The translations under genes were made by a program, and so were the position numbers. This document shows, piece after piece, positions 55,321 through 64,000 of a stretch of DNA of 64,000 bases (position 1 is its first letter; each line of letters begins with the position of its first letter). Source of the DNA: Mesorhizobium sp. NZP2298 (lineage in GTDB: Bacteria > Pseudomonadota > Alphaproteobacteria > Rhizobiales > Rhizobiaceae). The notes under the pieces were generated by a model. The model had not been told where the DNA came from, ran no database searches, and saw only the letters and a list, made by a program, of their open reading frames with translations. The stretch is from assembly GCF_013170825.1 (NCBI RefSeq), contig NZ_CP033365.1, positions 4,724,001 to 4,788,000 on the forward strand, given 5' to 3'.

Positions 55321-55396
55321 CCCGGGAACGGCTGAAGTAATCGATTGTTCACCATGATCGGCTAGTGACATGTCCTGGCTTTCATAAGGATTTGCC

Positions 55397-55720
55397 ATGG
55401 TCAGCGCGATCTCGGGTTCGTCCTCGGCAACCCAGTATTCCTCGTCCAGTTCCTCGAGCAATGCAGCCCAGGAGGCAGCGCTCGAAAAGCAGATCCAGGA
55501 CCTGGAGGATCAGGCCAAGGCGATCACGGATGAAGTCAAGGCCGCCCAGGTGCGGCAGGATATAGCCGTGGCCCAAGCCAAGCTTGATGCGCTCAGGGCC
55601 GCCGACGCCGACAAGGCCGCCAAGGCCGCTCAGAGCCAGTCAACACCCTCCGCCGCCGCCTTGCGCCAAGCGGAATTCGACGGCGAGAAAACCACGCAGT
55701 CCAACGAATTCTGGATGTGA
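55397..55720 (+). CDS. Hypothetical coiled-coil protein (107 aa)
   Basis: Ser-rich N-terminus (SISGSSSATQYSSSSSSSN) followed by a coiled-coil region (about 25-70, KQIQDLEDQAKAITDEVKAA) and an Ala-rich tail. No signal peptide. Similar proteins of unknown role occur in rhizobia. Single gene. Confidence 0.65.
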   Translation: MVSAISGSSSATQYSSSSSSSNAAQEAALEKQIQDLEDQAKAITDEVKAAQVRQDIAVAQAKLDALRAADADKAAKAAQSQSTPSAAALRQAEFDGEKTTQSNEFWM

Positions 55721-55739
55721 CGATCTGATCGGCTCGGGA

Positions 55740-56834
55740 TCAATTCCGGAGCGCGATCTCTTGCGGCAAGGGGTAAGCTCCCTTGGTGCCGCGACAATGC
55801 GCGGCGGCAAAGCCCAGCACGATCAGTGCGAAACCCTGATGGGTGAGCGCCATATGCAGCGGCACTTGCATCAGCAGCGTGCCGATGCCGATCGACGCCT
55901 GCACCAGCACCAGCACGAACAATAGCGTCGCGCGGCGCGCATGGGTTGAGCCCGGCAAGCGGATCCGTGTCGCGATCATGTGCCAGAGCGCGACGGCGAA
56001 GACTGTATAGGCGCCGAGCCGATGAACGAACTGCACCGTCTTCGGGCTTTCGAAGAAATTGCGCCATGCCGGCTCGAGGATCAGCAGGTCACCCGGGATG
56101 ATCTTGCCATCCATCAGCGGCCAGGTGTTGTAGCTCAAACCGGCATTGAGCCCGGCGACAAGGCCGCCGAGATAGATCTGGATCAGCGCCAGAAGCACGA
56201 TGAAGCCGGCTAGGCGCTGCGTCGAGCGATCGGCGGCGGGCTCGGAGTGCGGCGCCAAGCCACGCGCGACGACCATGGTGGCGGTGAAGATCAGCGCCGC
56301 CAGCGTCAAATGCGTCGCCAGCCGGTACTGGCTCACCGAGACCCGGTCGACCAGGCCGGAGGCCACCATCCACCAGCCGATGGCGCCTTGCAGGCCACCG
56401 AGAAGCAGGATGCCGACCAGCTTCGGCCCAAGGCCGCGCTCGATGCGGCGCGTTACCCAGAAGACCAGCAGCGGCAAGGCGAAAACCAGGCCGACGCTGC
56501 GCGCCAGCAGACGATGCGCCCACTCCCACCAGAAGATCGACTTGAACGCCTCGATGCTCATGCCCTTGTTGAGCTCGGTGTATTGCGGGATCTGCTGGTA
56601 GCGCTGGAATTCCTCTTGCCACTCGGCGTCGTTGAGCGGCGGGATGACGCCATGGATCGGCTGCCATTCGGTGATCGACAGGCCCGACTCGGTAAGCCGC
56701 GTGGCGCCGCCGACCAGCACCAGTGCAAACAGCACCAGAAGCACGACATAAAGCCAGCCCCGAACCAGCGCCCGGTTGTGCAGGTAGCGGTCGCGGGCAG
56801 CGTATGGCGCAGCGGCGGCTGATGTGGCAGCCAT
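55740..56834 (-). CDS. ctaA: Heme A synthase (COX15/CtaA)
   Basis: 364 residues, about eight membrane segments. Motifs: [21 protein letters not shown] and [18 protein letters not shown] at the first periplasmic loop, [15 protein letters not shown] (heme His) and FVHRLGAYT. Oxidises heme O to heme A for cytochrome aa3 oxidase. Start at ATG 56834 ([14 protein letters not shown]); an earlier frame would add 14 residues. Confidence 0.95.
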   Translation of the reverse strand: MAATSAAAAPYAARDRYLHNRALVRGWLYVVLLVLFALVLVGGATRLTESGLSITEWQPIHGVIPPLNDAEWQEEFQRYQQIPQYTELNKGMSIEAFKSIFWWEWAHRLLARSVGLVFALPLLVFWVTRRIERGLGPKLVGILLLGGLQGAIGWWMVASGLVDRVSVSQYRLATHLTLAALIFTATMVVARGLAPHSEPAADRSTQRLAGFIVLLALIQIYLGGLVAGLNAGLSYNTWPLMDGKIIPGDLLILEPAWRNFFESPKTVQFVHRLGAYTVFAVALWHMIATRIRLPGSTHARRATLLFVLVLVQASIGIGTLLMQVPLHMALTHQGFALIVLGFAAAHCRGTKGAYPLPQEIALRN

Positions 56835-56986
56835 GATCTTGTCCCGGCAGGTTGAAGTCGCGGATAGGTGAACCATCGCACCCCTGCTGGCAAGGCCATC
56901 CGGCGCGGCACGCCGTCGCGCCGCCCGCAGCGGGTTGCGCGCATCCTGCGTTCGGCTTAAGCGATAGCGATCAACGAGGCCAAGCC

Positions 56987-57202
56987 ATGCCTATTCGCCT
57001 GAAGAAGCTGATCGGAATGTTCCTGCTTGTGGCGCTGGTGATCATCTATGCGCTCGTCGCATCGATCTTCGCGGTCGCCCGTTTGTCCGAATCGGGTGCG
57101 TTGGTGCAATTCCTGTTCTTCCTGCTCAGCGGGCTGCTGTGGGTACTGCCGGCGATGGGCATCATCAAGTGGCTGATGCTGGAGCCGCGCTCGAAAGGCT
57201 GA
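56987..57202 (+). CDS. DUF2842 family membrane protein
   Basis: 71 residues, start ATG 56987. Two hydrophobic segments (about 9-31 and 39-62) with [13 protein letters not shown], as in the alphaproteobacterial DUF2842 family. Conserved near ctaA in rhizobia, function unknown. Confidence 0.85.
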   Translation: MPIRLKKLIGMFLLVALVIIYALVASIFAVARLSESGALVQFLFFLLSGLLWVLPAMGIIKWLMLEPRSKG

Positions 57203-57308
57203 AACAGGCCCGCGTCGGTTTACAGGGGTCACGCGTCAAGAACGCGAATGTGATCCATCGCCCCCGAACAAGGGGCTATCCTGACGGTGCCCACCTGGGG
57301 AGGCCGGC

Positions 57309-57713
57309 ATGCTGAAAGGGATGTTCGCAGGGCTGATCTTGTTGTTCACCCCGCTGGCCGCGTCGGCCGCGGCGGCCGAAACCATCAACGTCTCGGACAA
57401 CCATGGCGGCAGCGTCGCCACCTACAGCCAGCGCTGGAAAGCGTTGGCGGCGCGCGGCGTCAATGTGCGCATTGTCGGCAAATGCCGGTCCGCCTGCACG
57501 GTGCTGCTCGGCTATGTCCCCCGCAGCCGCATATGCGTCATGCCGGCGGCGAGTTTCGGCTTCCATCTCGCCCACCGCACCGACATGACCGGCGTGTTGT
57601 GGAAGGCTTATGCCTCCGACATCCACGGCTGGATCAACGCGCATGGCGGATTGACGGCCGACTTCAAATGGATGAGCGCGCCGGACACCTACCGCTATTT
57701 CCACAAATGCTGA
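57309..57713 (+). CDS. Secreted protein, ClpP/crotonase-like fragment, unknown
   Basis: 134 residues with a signal peptide (cleavage near ASAAAAE). The body has VNVRIVGKCRSACTVLLGYVPRS and ICVMPAASFGFHLAHRTD, which resemble the short 'periplasmic ClpP-fold' proteins with Ser in a SACT context and a following His. Three cysteines (two in GKCRSAC and RICV, one at the end) suggest disulfides. Protease activity not shown. Confidence 0.65.
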   Translation: MLKGMFAGLILLFTPLAASAAAAETINVSDNHGGSVATYSQRWKALAARGVNVRIVGKCRSACTVLLGYVPRSRICVMPAASFGFHLAHRTDMTGVLWKAYASDIHGWINAHGGLTADFKWMSAPDTYRYFHKC

Positions 57714-57760
57714 CACGTTGCGGATGTTCGCCGGCTCGGTCGCCTTGACAAGGCAGCCCG

Positions 57761-58819
57761 TCAGATGGTGACGACCATCTTGCCGGCATTGGCGAGCGGC
57801 GTGGTCACGCCCGACAGCATGGTGCGGATGTGGGCGAGGCTCTGGTAGCGGCCATTGATTGAAATCCGCGGCAAGGCATGCAGGAAGCCGGCATGTTCGG
57901 CGCGCAGCACGCCATGGCGGGTCGTCACGGCGGAGACATAGCCGGCGTCACGGGCAAAGCCCACCTCGCGGCAGCCGACGGCGCTCGCATAGCCATAGGG
58001 ATAGGCGAAATGGCGGGGCTCCCTGCCGAGCTCGGCGCGCAACTTCTCCTTTACAGCGCCGATCTCATACCGCGCATCGGTCTCGGACAACCGCTTCAGA
58101 TTGCTGTGGTTGATCGTATGGGCGCCAATCGTCACCAATGAATGTGCCGCGACAGTGCGAATCTCATCCCAGTTCATCAGTGTCCGCAGGCGCGGGGCGT
58201 CCGCGTCGACCCCGTTTGAATTGGCCAGATCGCGCAGCACGGTCCGCAAATCCTCCTCGCGAACCTCGGTAGCGAGATAGGCATGCAGCCGGGCTATCGC
58301 CTGGGTTTTCCTGGCGGGGGTCGTGCAATCGATCACCGCCGGACCGTTAGGGGTCGCGAGCGTCAGGCGATCGCACACATTGACGATGTCCTCGGCGACG
58401 TCCCACCAGAGATAGGCGGTGCCGTCGATCAGGCCGGGCGCGACATAGATGGTGATCGGCGCGCCGTGCTTTTCCAGCACCGGCAGGGCCTCGGTCATGT
58501 TGTCGCGATAGGCATCGTCGGCGGTGATGGTGGCGAACCGGCCGCCCCTGCCGCCTGCCTTGATGCGCTCCACGGCTTCGTCCATCGAGACGAAGGCATA
58601 GCCGTCCGCCTTCATGTCGCCGATCACCGCGTCGAGGAAGCTGGGCGCGATGTTGAGATGCCGGTTGACGCTGTCGGGTTTTTCCGGTGTCGCCGTCACG
58701 CGGTGCAGCATCAGGATGGCGCCGATGCCGCCGACAAATGGCCTGGCCAGCGGTGCAAGGCCGGTATAACGGGCGACGTTGAGCGCCAGTTTCCGGATTG
58801 CCTCCCCACCGTCGATCAT
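57761..58819 (-). CDS. Polysaccharide deacetylase family protein (NodB homology)
   Basis: 352 residues. NodB domain with ATITADDAYRD in place of the usual TFDDG motif and the metal pair in GAHTINHSNLKRL, plus HFAYPYG. It would remove N- or O-acetyl groups from a polysaccharide. No signal peptide; the N-terminus has the IRKLALNVARYTGL segment. Divergent from the CelD-like gene. Confidence 0.88.
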   Translation of the reverse strand: MIDGGEAIRKLALNVARYTGLAPLARPFVGGIGAILMLHRVTATPEKPDSVNRHLNIAPSFLDAVIGDMKADGYAFVSMDEAVERIKAGGRGGRFATITADDAYRDNMTEALPVLEKHGAPITIYVAPGLIDGTAYLWWDVAEDIVNVCDRLTLATPNGPAVIDCTTPARKTQAIARLHAYLATEVREEDLRTVLRDLANSNGVDADAPRLRTLMNWDEIRTVAAHSLVTIGAHTINHSNLKRLSETDARYEIGAVKEKLRAELGREPRHFAYPYGYASAVGCREVGFARDAGYVSAVTTRHGVLRAEHAGFLHALPRISINGRYQSLAHIRTMLSGVTTPLANAGKMVVTI

Positions 58820-58909
58820 TCATTCACCTTTTGCGCCTAGGCTGATCCAAGCACGGAATACGCCTGAGCGCCCCCCAAATCGGGATCAGTACGCCTTAAG
58901 GATTGAGGT

Positions 58910-60139
58910 ATGGTTGACGCAATGGCGTCATTTGACGGCAATCGGCTCGCGGCGACCGAGGCTTCGCCACGCGCCCAGCCGAAGGATGCCGAGGGGCTGT
59001 CGGTTTCCGTCGTGGGTGCGGACGGGCTAGCGGCCTATGCGGAGTTCTGCCGGTCGGCGCTTAGCGCGCCGGCACAGGGCGCGACATGGATCCTGAACTG
59101 GGCCGCTCAGGTCAAGCCGGATCTGCTCGTGGCAACGCTCACTCTCGAAGGCAAGCCGGTCTTCGCGCTGGCGCTGGAGATTGTCAGCCGCGGCCCGTTC
59201 CGAGTCGCCCGTTTCATGGGCGACCGCCACGCCAATGGAAATTTCGCGGCAGCCGACACCCTATGGCTGAACAGGGCGGATCGCGCAAACGTCGGCGCGA
59301 TGTTCGCAGCCATCGCCAAGGCTCGTCCCGACATCGATCTCATCGCGCTGGAAAGATTGCTGCCCGATCTCGAGGGCATCGCCAATCCGCTTGCGTCGCT
59401 CGACCATTTTGCCAGCCCCAATCTTTCGCTGGCCGTCGATCTTGCCGGTGGCTTCGATGCGCTGCTGCTGCGCGCCAGCGGCAAGCGCAAACGCAAGAAG
59501 CATCGTTCGCAGACGCGCAAATTCGAGGCCGTCGGCAGCCACCGGCGCATCGAGGCGCGAACTTCGGACGAAGTGGACAGGCTGCTCGACGCCTTCTTCG
59601 AGATGAAGGAACATCGCTTTCGCAAGATGGGCATTGCCAACGTCTTCGGCGACGCTCGGATACGTGCCTTCTTCCGGGGGCTGTTCACACAAGCCCTGGC
59701 CGAGGACAAGCCATCTTTCCTGCTGCATGGCCTGGAGGTCGCCGGCAAGCTGCGCGCCGTCACCGGGTCGAGCCGTTCGGGCAAGCGCCTGATCTGCGAG
59801 TTCGGCGCGATCGCGGAGGACGATCTCGCGCACAGCAGTCCCGGCGATTTCCTGTTCTTCGACAACATACAGGAAGCCTGCGACACCGGTTTTGCCGTCT
59901 ATGACTTCTCCGTCGGCGACGAGGCCTACAAACGGCAGTGGTGCGATATCGAAACCCGGCATTTCGAGGTGCTGGTCCCGCTGACACTGAAGGGCCGCGC
60001 CCTGGCGCAGTCGCTTCGCCAGGGCGCGCGGCTGAAGGCCTTCGTCAAGAACAGCCCGACGATCTGGAAACTGACCAAGATGCTGCGCCGCAAGGCAGCC
60101 GGACAGCCAGCGCCCGCGGCTGTCGAGGACGACAGTTAA
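58910..60139 (+). CDS. GNAT/FemAB-like acetyltransferase (CelD/BcsL type)
   Basis: 409 residues. Acetyltransf_6 pattern in the C-terminal half: KRKRKKHRSQTRKFEAVGS, FFEMKEHRFRKMGIANVFGD and the late VYDFSVGDEAYKRQW. Proteins of this group are linked to cellulose and capsule modification. First of two acyltransferase genes next to the export genes; starts 90 bp from the deacetylase. Confidence 0.85.
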   Translation: MVDAMASFDGNRLAATEASPRAQPKDAEGLSVSVVGADGLAAYAEFCRSALSAPAQGATWILNWAAQVKPDLLVATLTLEGKPVFALALEIVSRGPFRVARFMGDRHANGNFAAADTLWLNRADRANVGAMFAAIAKARPDIDLIALERLLPDLEGIANPLASLDHFASPNLSLAVDLAGGFDALLLRASGKRKRKKHRSQTRKFEAVGSHRRIEARTSDEVDRLLDAFFEMKEHRFRKMGIANVFGDARIRAFFRGLFTQALAEDKPSFLLHGLEVAGKLRAVTGSSRSGKRLICEFGAIAEDDLAHSSPGDFLFFDNIQEACDTGFAVYDFSVGDEAYKRQWCDIETRHFEVLVPLTLKGRALAQSLRQGARLKAFVKNSPTIWKLTKMLRRKAAGQPAPAAVEDDS

Positions 60140-60151
60140 GCTCGCTTCGAA

Positions 60152-60997
60152 ATGAGCGCCATGAAGCCGACCATCCGCACGCTATCCCTCAGGGAACTGA
60201 CTGACCTCATCGACTGGGCAGCCGCCGAGGGCTGGAACCCGGGCCTTGAAGACGCGGCGATGTTCCAGGCCGCGGATCCGGAGGGCTTCATCGGCGCTTT
60301 CGTCGGCGACGAGATGGTCGCCGCGATCTCGGCGGTGGCCTATGGGCACGATTTTGGTTTCATCGGCCTCTACATCAGCCGTCCGGACATGCGCGGCAAA
60401 GGCTATGGCAAGGCGGTGTGGACCGCTGGCATGGCCAGGTTGGCCGGGCGCACCATCGGGCTGGATGGCGTCGAAGAGCAGCGGGCCAACTACCAGAGAA
60501 AAGGGTTCAGGCCGGTCTACGAGACCATCCGCTACAGCGGGCGCCCTGCGGGCTCGCCCGTCGGCGCCGGGCGGCTGCGCATGGTGACAGCGCAACCGGG
60601 GCCCGACATCATCGGATATGACGCGCTTTGCTTTCCCGCGCCCCGGCCCTCTTTCCTGCAGCAATGGCTGCAGCCGCCTCACCGTGCCCTGGCCGCGATC
60701 CAATCGTGGGGAGCGGCCGGCTATGCGGTAGCCCGTTCCTGCCGCAGCGGCTTCAAGGTCGGCCCGCTCTTCGCCGACGACACGCAGACCGCGCTCGAAT
60801 TGCTCGCGGAGCTGGCAAGTGCGTGCAAAGGCGGCGAGCTGAACATCGACGTCCCAGCCACCCAAGTCGATTTCATCGCGGCGCTCGAGGCGGCGGGCTT
60901 CTCACCGACCTTCACCACCACCCGCATGTATCAAGGCCCACCCCCGAAGCTTGATGCCAACAGGATATTCGGCGTGACGACGCTGGAACTGGGATAG
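60152..60997 (+). CDS. GNAT family N-acetyltransferase
   Basis: 281 residues. N-terminal GNAT domain with CoA loop RPDMRGKGYGKAVW (R-x-x-G-x-G) and a C-terminal second GNAT-like domain (about 150-281, Acetyltransf_18 type). Starts 12 bp after the CelD-like gene, so they are co-transcribed. Substrate unknown. Confidence 0.87.
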   Translation: MSAMKPTIRTLSLRELTDLIDWAAAEGWNPGLEDAAMFQAADPEGFIGAFVGDEMVAAISAVAYGHDFGFIGLYISRPDMRGKGYGKAVWTAGMARLAGRTIGLDGVEEQRANYQRKGFRPVYETIRYSGRPAGSPVGAGRLRMVTAQPGPDIIGYDALCFPAPRPSFLQQWLQPPHRALAAIQSWGAAGYAVARSCRSGFKVGPLFADDTQTALELLAELASACKGGELNIDVPATQVDFIAALEAAGFSPTFTTTRMYQGPPPKLDANRIFGVTTLELG

Positions 60998-61024
60998 GTC
61001 AGGCGGTCTGTGGACAGCGGCTGT

Positions 61025-63346
61025 TCAGGCCGCGGAGCGCCGGCCCGGAGTGCCCGGCGGCTCGTGGCCAAGCGGCGTCACCAGCGTCAGGTCGGGGTAA
61101 CCGCTCTCGATCAGCTTGACCGCGGCTCGCGTCACCTCGTCGTCCGGCTCGAGCATGGATAGGAACACTTCGGTGGCGTCGCCGCCCAGGCGGCTGATGC
61201 CTTGCGCGTCGGCCGGCCCGCACTCGACCACCACCAGATCATAGGCCGTGGTCAGCGACTGCATGATGATCGGCAACCTGTCGGCGGCGCGCATGGCGCG
61301 GACCGGATCGGCGGTGCCGACCGGAATGACGTGGCAATCGGAATAGAGATCGGCATGGATGACGTCGCTGAACTGCGCCTGCGAGGCGAGCAGATCGGTG
61401 ATGCCCGGGAAAAGTCCGCTGTCCAGCATTGGCCGCGAAGCAGCACCCGAGGCGGTAAGATCGAGCAGCAAGACGCGCAGGCCGGCGTCGGACACCTCGC
61501 GCGCCACCAGGATCGCCGATGCGGCTGCCTCGTCGCCTTCGGGCGAAACGAATATCGCGCGTGCGGCCCCGCTGGCGATCAGCTTTTCCGCGGCCTTCTC
61601 GATGTCGATCTCACCGAGCACCGAGCGCGGCCGCTGGACCTCCACGACGGATTCCGGCTCGGTAGCTGATACGGCCTTGGCGACAGGCTCTGGCTGGGCG
61701 GCAGGCCCAGGCTCGGTGGCAGGCTCAGGCTCGGTAGCAGGCTCAGGCTCGGCAATGGGCTGGGGTCGCACCGTCATCTCGGAATCCGCGACCGTTTCGG
61801 ACCATGGCGCCTCAGCACCTGGATTGGCAAACTCGCTGGCGACAGCCGGCTCAAGGCGGCCAGCTGGTTCCAGGGGAGCGGCCGGCTCCTGGCGGGCAGT
61901 TGTCGGCATCGCCACTTCGTCGATCGGTGCAAAACGGGCTCCCGTGGCCGGGCGCATGGCACGGCCCGAGAAGAGCTCCCGCAGCAGCGTGAAGACCGCC
62001 GCCAGCAGAAGCGAAGCCGCGGCGGCGGCGCCAACGATCGGCCCGACCTTGGGGAAGTATGGCTCGGAGGGCACCGAAGCCGGCGAGGAGACACGAGCGT
62101 CGACCGGCGCATAGTTGCGGTCCTGACGCGAGGCTGCCTCGCGGTAGTTGGTGAGATAGAGTTCGAGCTGTTGGCGCTTGGCCGCCGCATCGCGCTGCAG
62201 CGCGTCGAGACCGACCTGCTGTTCGCCAGCCTGTGCCGAGGCCGCCTTCAGCGTGTTGACGTCGGCGACGAGCTGGTTTTCACGTGCCTTGGCGGCATCG
62301 GCCTGCATAACCAGGCCCTTCATGACCTTCTGCGCTTCACTGCGGATCTGCGCATCGAGATCGGCCAGCTGTGATTTCGCCGCGCGAACGCGCGGATGAT
62401 TGTCGAGCATCGTCGTCGACAGATCGGCGATGTTGGCGCGCAGCTCGACCTGGCGCTCCCGCAAACGCTGGATCAGGTCGGACGACAGCACTTCCGGCAG
62501 CGAATCCAGCGAGCCCCCATTCTGCAGCGCCTTGCGTACGCTGTCTGCGGTGCCTTCGGCCGCGGCGCGATTGGCCCGCACCCGCGACAATTCGGTCGAC
62601 AGCTCGGCCAGTTGCTGTGTGGCCAAGGTGGAATTGTTGCCGCCCATCAGGAGGTCCGACTGGCCGCGGTACGCCGCGACCTTGGCCTCGGCATCCCTGA
62701 CCTGCTTCGACAGGTCGGCGATCTCCGGCGCCAGAAAATCCGCGGCGGCGGTGTTCGATTCGCTCTTGGCCGCGCCCTGCCCGGCAATATAGGCAGCGGC
62801 AATGGCGTCTGGGATGGCTGCGGCGAGCTTGGGATCCTCCGAGGAGAACTCGATGGCAATGATGCGAGTCTTTTCAACGCCAAAGACGTTGAGCTTCTCG
62901 CGCATCTTCTTCAACACGCGTTCGTCGGCCGGAATATCCATCGGATCGTTCTTCAGCCCAAGCAGGATCAGCACGCGGCTGAGGGACGACATGTTGATCG
63001 TTTCGTCGAACTCAGGCAGTCGCGCCAAGCCGAGTTTCTGCGCCACCTGCTTGAGGATTTCGTTGGACGAAATGATCTGGACCTGGGTGGCGACGCCCTG
63101 CTCGTCGAGGATCGGCTTGTCGCCGTCATTGTTGCTGCCGGCCGGGCGGGTATAAACGGATTCGCGCGGGGCGATTTCCACCTGCGTCTGCGCCTTGTAG
63201 TGTCGTGTCGCGAACGAAGCGAACGCAAACGCCAAGCCTGTCACGAGCAGAACAAAGAGCAATATGCGCAGCCAGTTCCTCGCCAGGCTGGCGAAAAGCT
63301 GCCTGAGATCGACATCGACATCTGCGGCCGCGGACTGAACGGACAT
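61025..63346 (-). CDS. Wzc/ExoP-like exopolysaccharide chain-length protein, ATPase degenerate
   Basis: 773 residues. N-terminal Wzz domain with TM near 25-50, a long periplasmic coiled coil (about 200-420) and a second TM near 445. The cytoplasmic part has a Pro-Glu linker with repeats of 'EPATEPEP' and a MinD/BY-kinase-like domain. In it the Walker A is replaced by FVSPEGDEAAAS (no GKS/T) and no C-terminal tyrosine cluster is seen. Regulates polymer length together with the divergent outer-membrane exporter; ATP use is doubtful. Confidence 0.85.
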   Translation of the reverse strand: MSVQSAAADVDVDLRQLFASLARNWLRILLFVLLVTGLAFAFASFATRHYKAQTQVEIAPRESVYTRPAGSNNDGDKPILDEQGVATQVQIISSNEILKQVAQKLGLARLPEFDETINMSSLSRVLILLGLKNDPMDIPADERVLKKMREKLNVFGVEKTRIIAIEFSSEDPKLAAAIPDAIAAAYIAGQGAAKSESNTAAADFLAPEIADLSKQVRDAEAKVAAYRGQSDLLMGGNNSTLATQQLAELSTELSRVRANRAAAEGTADSVRKALQNGGSLDSLPEVLSSDLIQRLRERQVELRANIADLSTTMLDNHPRVRAAKSQLADLDAQIRSEAQKVMKGLVMQADAAKARENQLVADVNTLKAASAQAGEQQVGLDALQRDAAAKRQQLELYLTNYREAASRQDRNYAPVDARVSSPASVPSEPYFPKVGPIVGAAAAASLLLAAVFTLLRELFSGRAMRPATGARFAPIDEVAMPTTARQEPAAPLEPAGRLEPAVASEFANPGAEAPWSETVADSEMTVRPQPIAEPEPATEPEPATEPGPAAQPEPVAKAVSATEPESVVEVQRPRSVLGEIDIEKAAEKLIASGAARAIFVSPEGDEAAASAILVAREVSDAGLRVLLLDLTASGAASRPMLDSGLFPGITDLLASQAQFSDVIHADLYSDCHVIPVGTADPVRAMRAADRLPIIMQSLTTAYDLVVVECGPADAQGISRLGGDATEVFLSMLEPDDEVTRAAVKLIESGYPDLTLVTPLGHEPPGTPGRRSAA

Positions 63347-63602
63347 GCATCCCTACTCCGAAACTGGGTCAGGATGCACCGTAAACAACTATGGTAACTC
63401 AGCAGTTAAGATCGCGGTAATACTCCATTAGGGATTACTGGCGAGCGGCTAGAAAAAACGACAAAATGGCAAAATCCCTGCCGGCGCGAGCTCTATTGGC
63501 CGTAGCCTTTACCGGCCATTAACCCTAACAGGACGATAACGAACCCGATCCCAGATGTTTGCTGCGACGCCGCAGCGGCCAGTCGAAGGTACGTATCCGG
63601 TC

Positions 63603-64000
63603 ATGAAAAGCACTGCTTCCCTCGTTCGCGCGCTGCTTGCCGTATCGATGCTCGCCGGCTGCTCCAGCTACCGCCCGCCGCCGGCGGCCTTCCACGAGGT
63701 CCTCGACCAGCCTTATCGCCTCGGCGCCGGCGACCGCGTTCGCGTCACCGTGTTCGAACAGGACGGCCTGACCAACACCTACAGTGTCGACCAGTCCGGC
63801 TATCTCTCCTTCCCGCTTGTCGGTGCCGTACCCGCGCGTGGTCACACCGCGCAGCAGATGGAAAAGGAGATCGCCGACAAATTGCGGCAAGGCTATCTGC
63901 GCGACCCGGACGTTTCGGTCGAGATCGACCGCTACCGGCCGATCTTCGTCATGGGCGAAGTGGGTGCTGCCGGCCAGTATTCCTACGTGCCCGGCCTGAC
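63603..64000 (+). CDS. Polysaccharide export protein, Wza-like (partial, cut by window end)
   Basis: Starts MKSTASLVRALLAVSMLAGC, a lipoprotein signal with lipobox LAGC, then YRLGAGDRVRVTVFEQDGL and YLSFPLVGAV (Poly_export domain) and a SLBB-like segment beginning VFVMGEVG (here IFVMGEVGAAGQY). Frame is open to the window end (132 codons visible). It would form the outer-membrane channel for the polymer whose length is set by the Wzc-like protein divergent from it. Confidence 0.88.
   Translation, partial: MKSTASLVRALLAVSMLAGCSSYRPPPAAFHEVLDQPYRLGAGDRVRVTVFEQDGLTNTYSVDQSGYLSFPLVGAVPARGHTAQQMEKEIADKLRQGYLRDPDVSVEIDRYRPIFVMGEVGAAGQYSYVPGL

Overview
The window looks like a chromosomal segment of a Mesorhizobium-like alphaproteobacterium (Hyphomicrobiales). 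The evidence is the high GC, the family mix (FrcA-type and UgpC-type sugar ABC importers, ROK regulator, clpP-clpX-lon-hupB order, type-2 ArgC, DUF2842, CtaA) and several palindromic intergenic repeats of the rhizobial mosaic type. No rRNA is present. There are two tRNAs: Val(TAC) on the minus strand and Asp(GTC) on the plus strand.

Layout. 1-9.7 kb: an M23 envelope peptidase, an overlapping M20/M24 hydrolase pair, a sugar locus (ROK repressor, ABC ATPase, periplasmic binding protein, permease, SDR dehydrogenase) and a lipoprotein. 10.1-19.9 kb: a compact mobile element in the 3' end of tRNA-Asp, bounded by perfect 50-bp direct repeats (10145-10194 and 19825-19874). 20.2-30 kb: a second carbohydrate locus (ribokinase, RbsD/FucU mutarotase, UgpC-type ATPase, Tat-exported binding protein, two permeases, creatininase-family hydrolase, SIS isomerase, aldo/keto reductase). 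30-35.6 kb: the proteostasis block hupB, lon, clpX, clpP. 35.9-47.4 kb: mixed metabolism (secreted repeat protein, PLP decarboxylase, FAD amine oxidase, P450, orphan binding protein, cupin, O-acetylhomoserine sulfhydrylase, an overlapping four-gene string, PaaI thioesterase). 47.4-48.6 kb: rplM-rpsI with a strong promoter and terminator. 48.6-57.7 kb: MFS pump, GDPD, acyltransferase, agmatinase, argC, a small-molecule kinase, ctaA and small proteins. 57.8-64 kb: a polysaccharide locus (deacetylase, CelD-like and GNAT acyltransferases, Wzc-like chain-length protein, start of a Wza-like exporter cut by the window end).

The most unusual part is the 9.7-kb element. It has a RepA-like AAA helicase preceded by a SpoVG-like gene, followed directly by an iteron-like array that looks like a replication origin. 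It also carries a few intact phage head/tail genes (HK97 prohead protease, HK97-gp10-like protein, GTA-gp10-like tail chaperone). I see no integrase, terminase large subunit, portal, major capsid, tail or lysis gene. In the place where portal/capsid genes would be expected there are plus-strand cargo genes, including a protein with an R-X4-H (HEPN-like) motif next to a small membrane protein. This fits a phage-satellite-like or cis-mobilisable element that would depend on a helper for integration and packaging. That is inference from gene content. Several genes in it are shorter than 60 codons and were found by reading the sequence directly.
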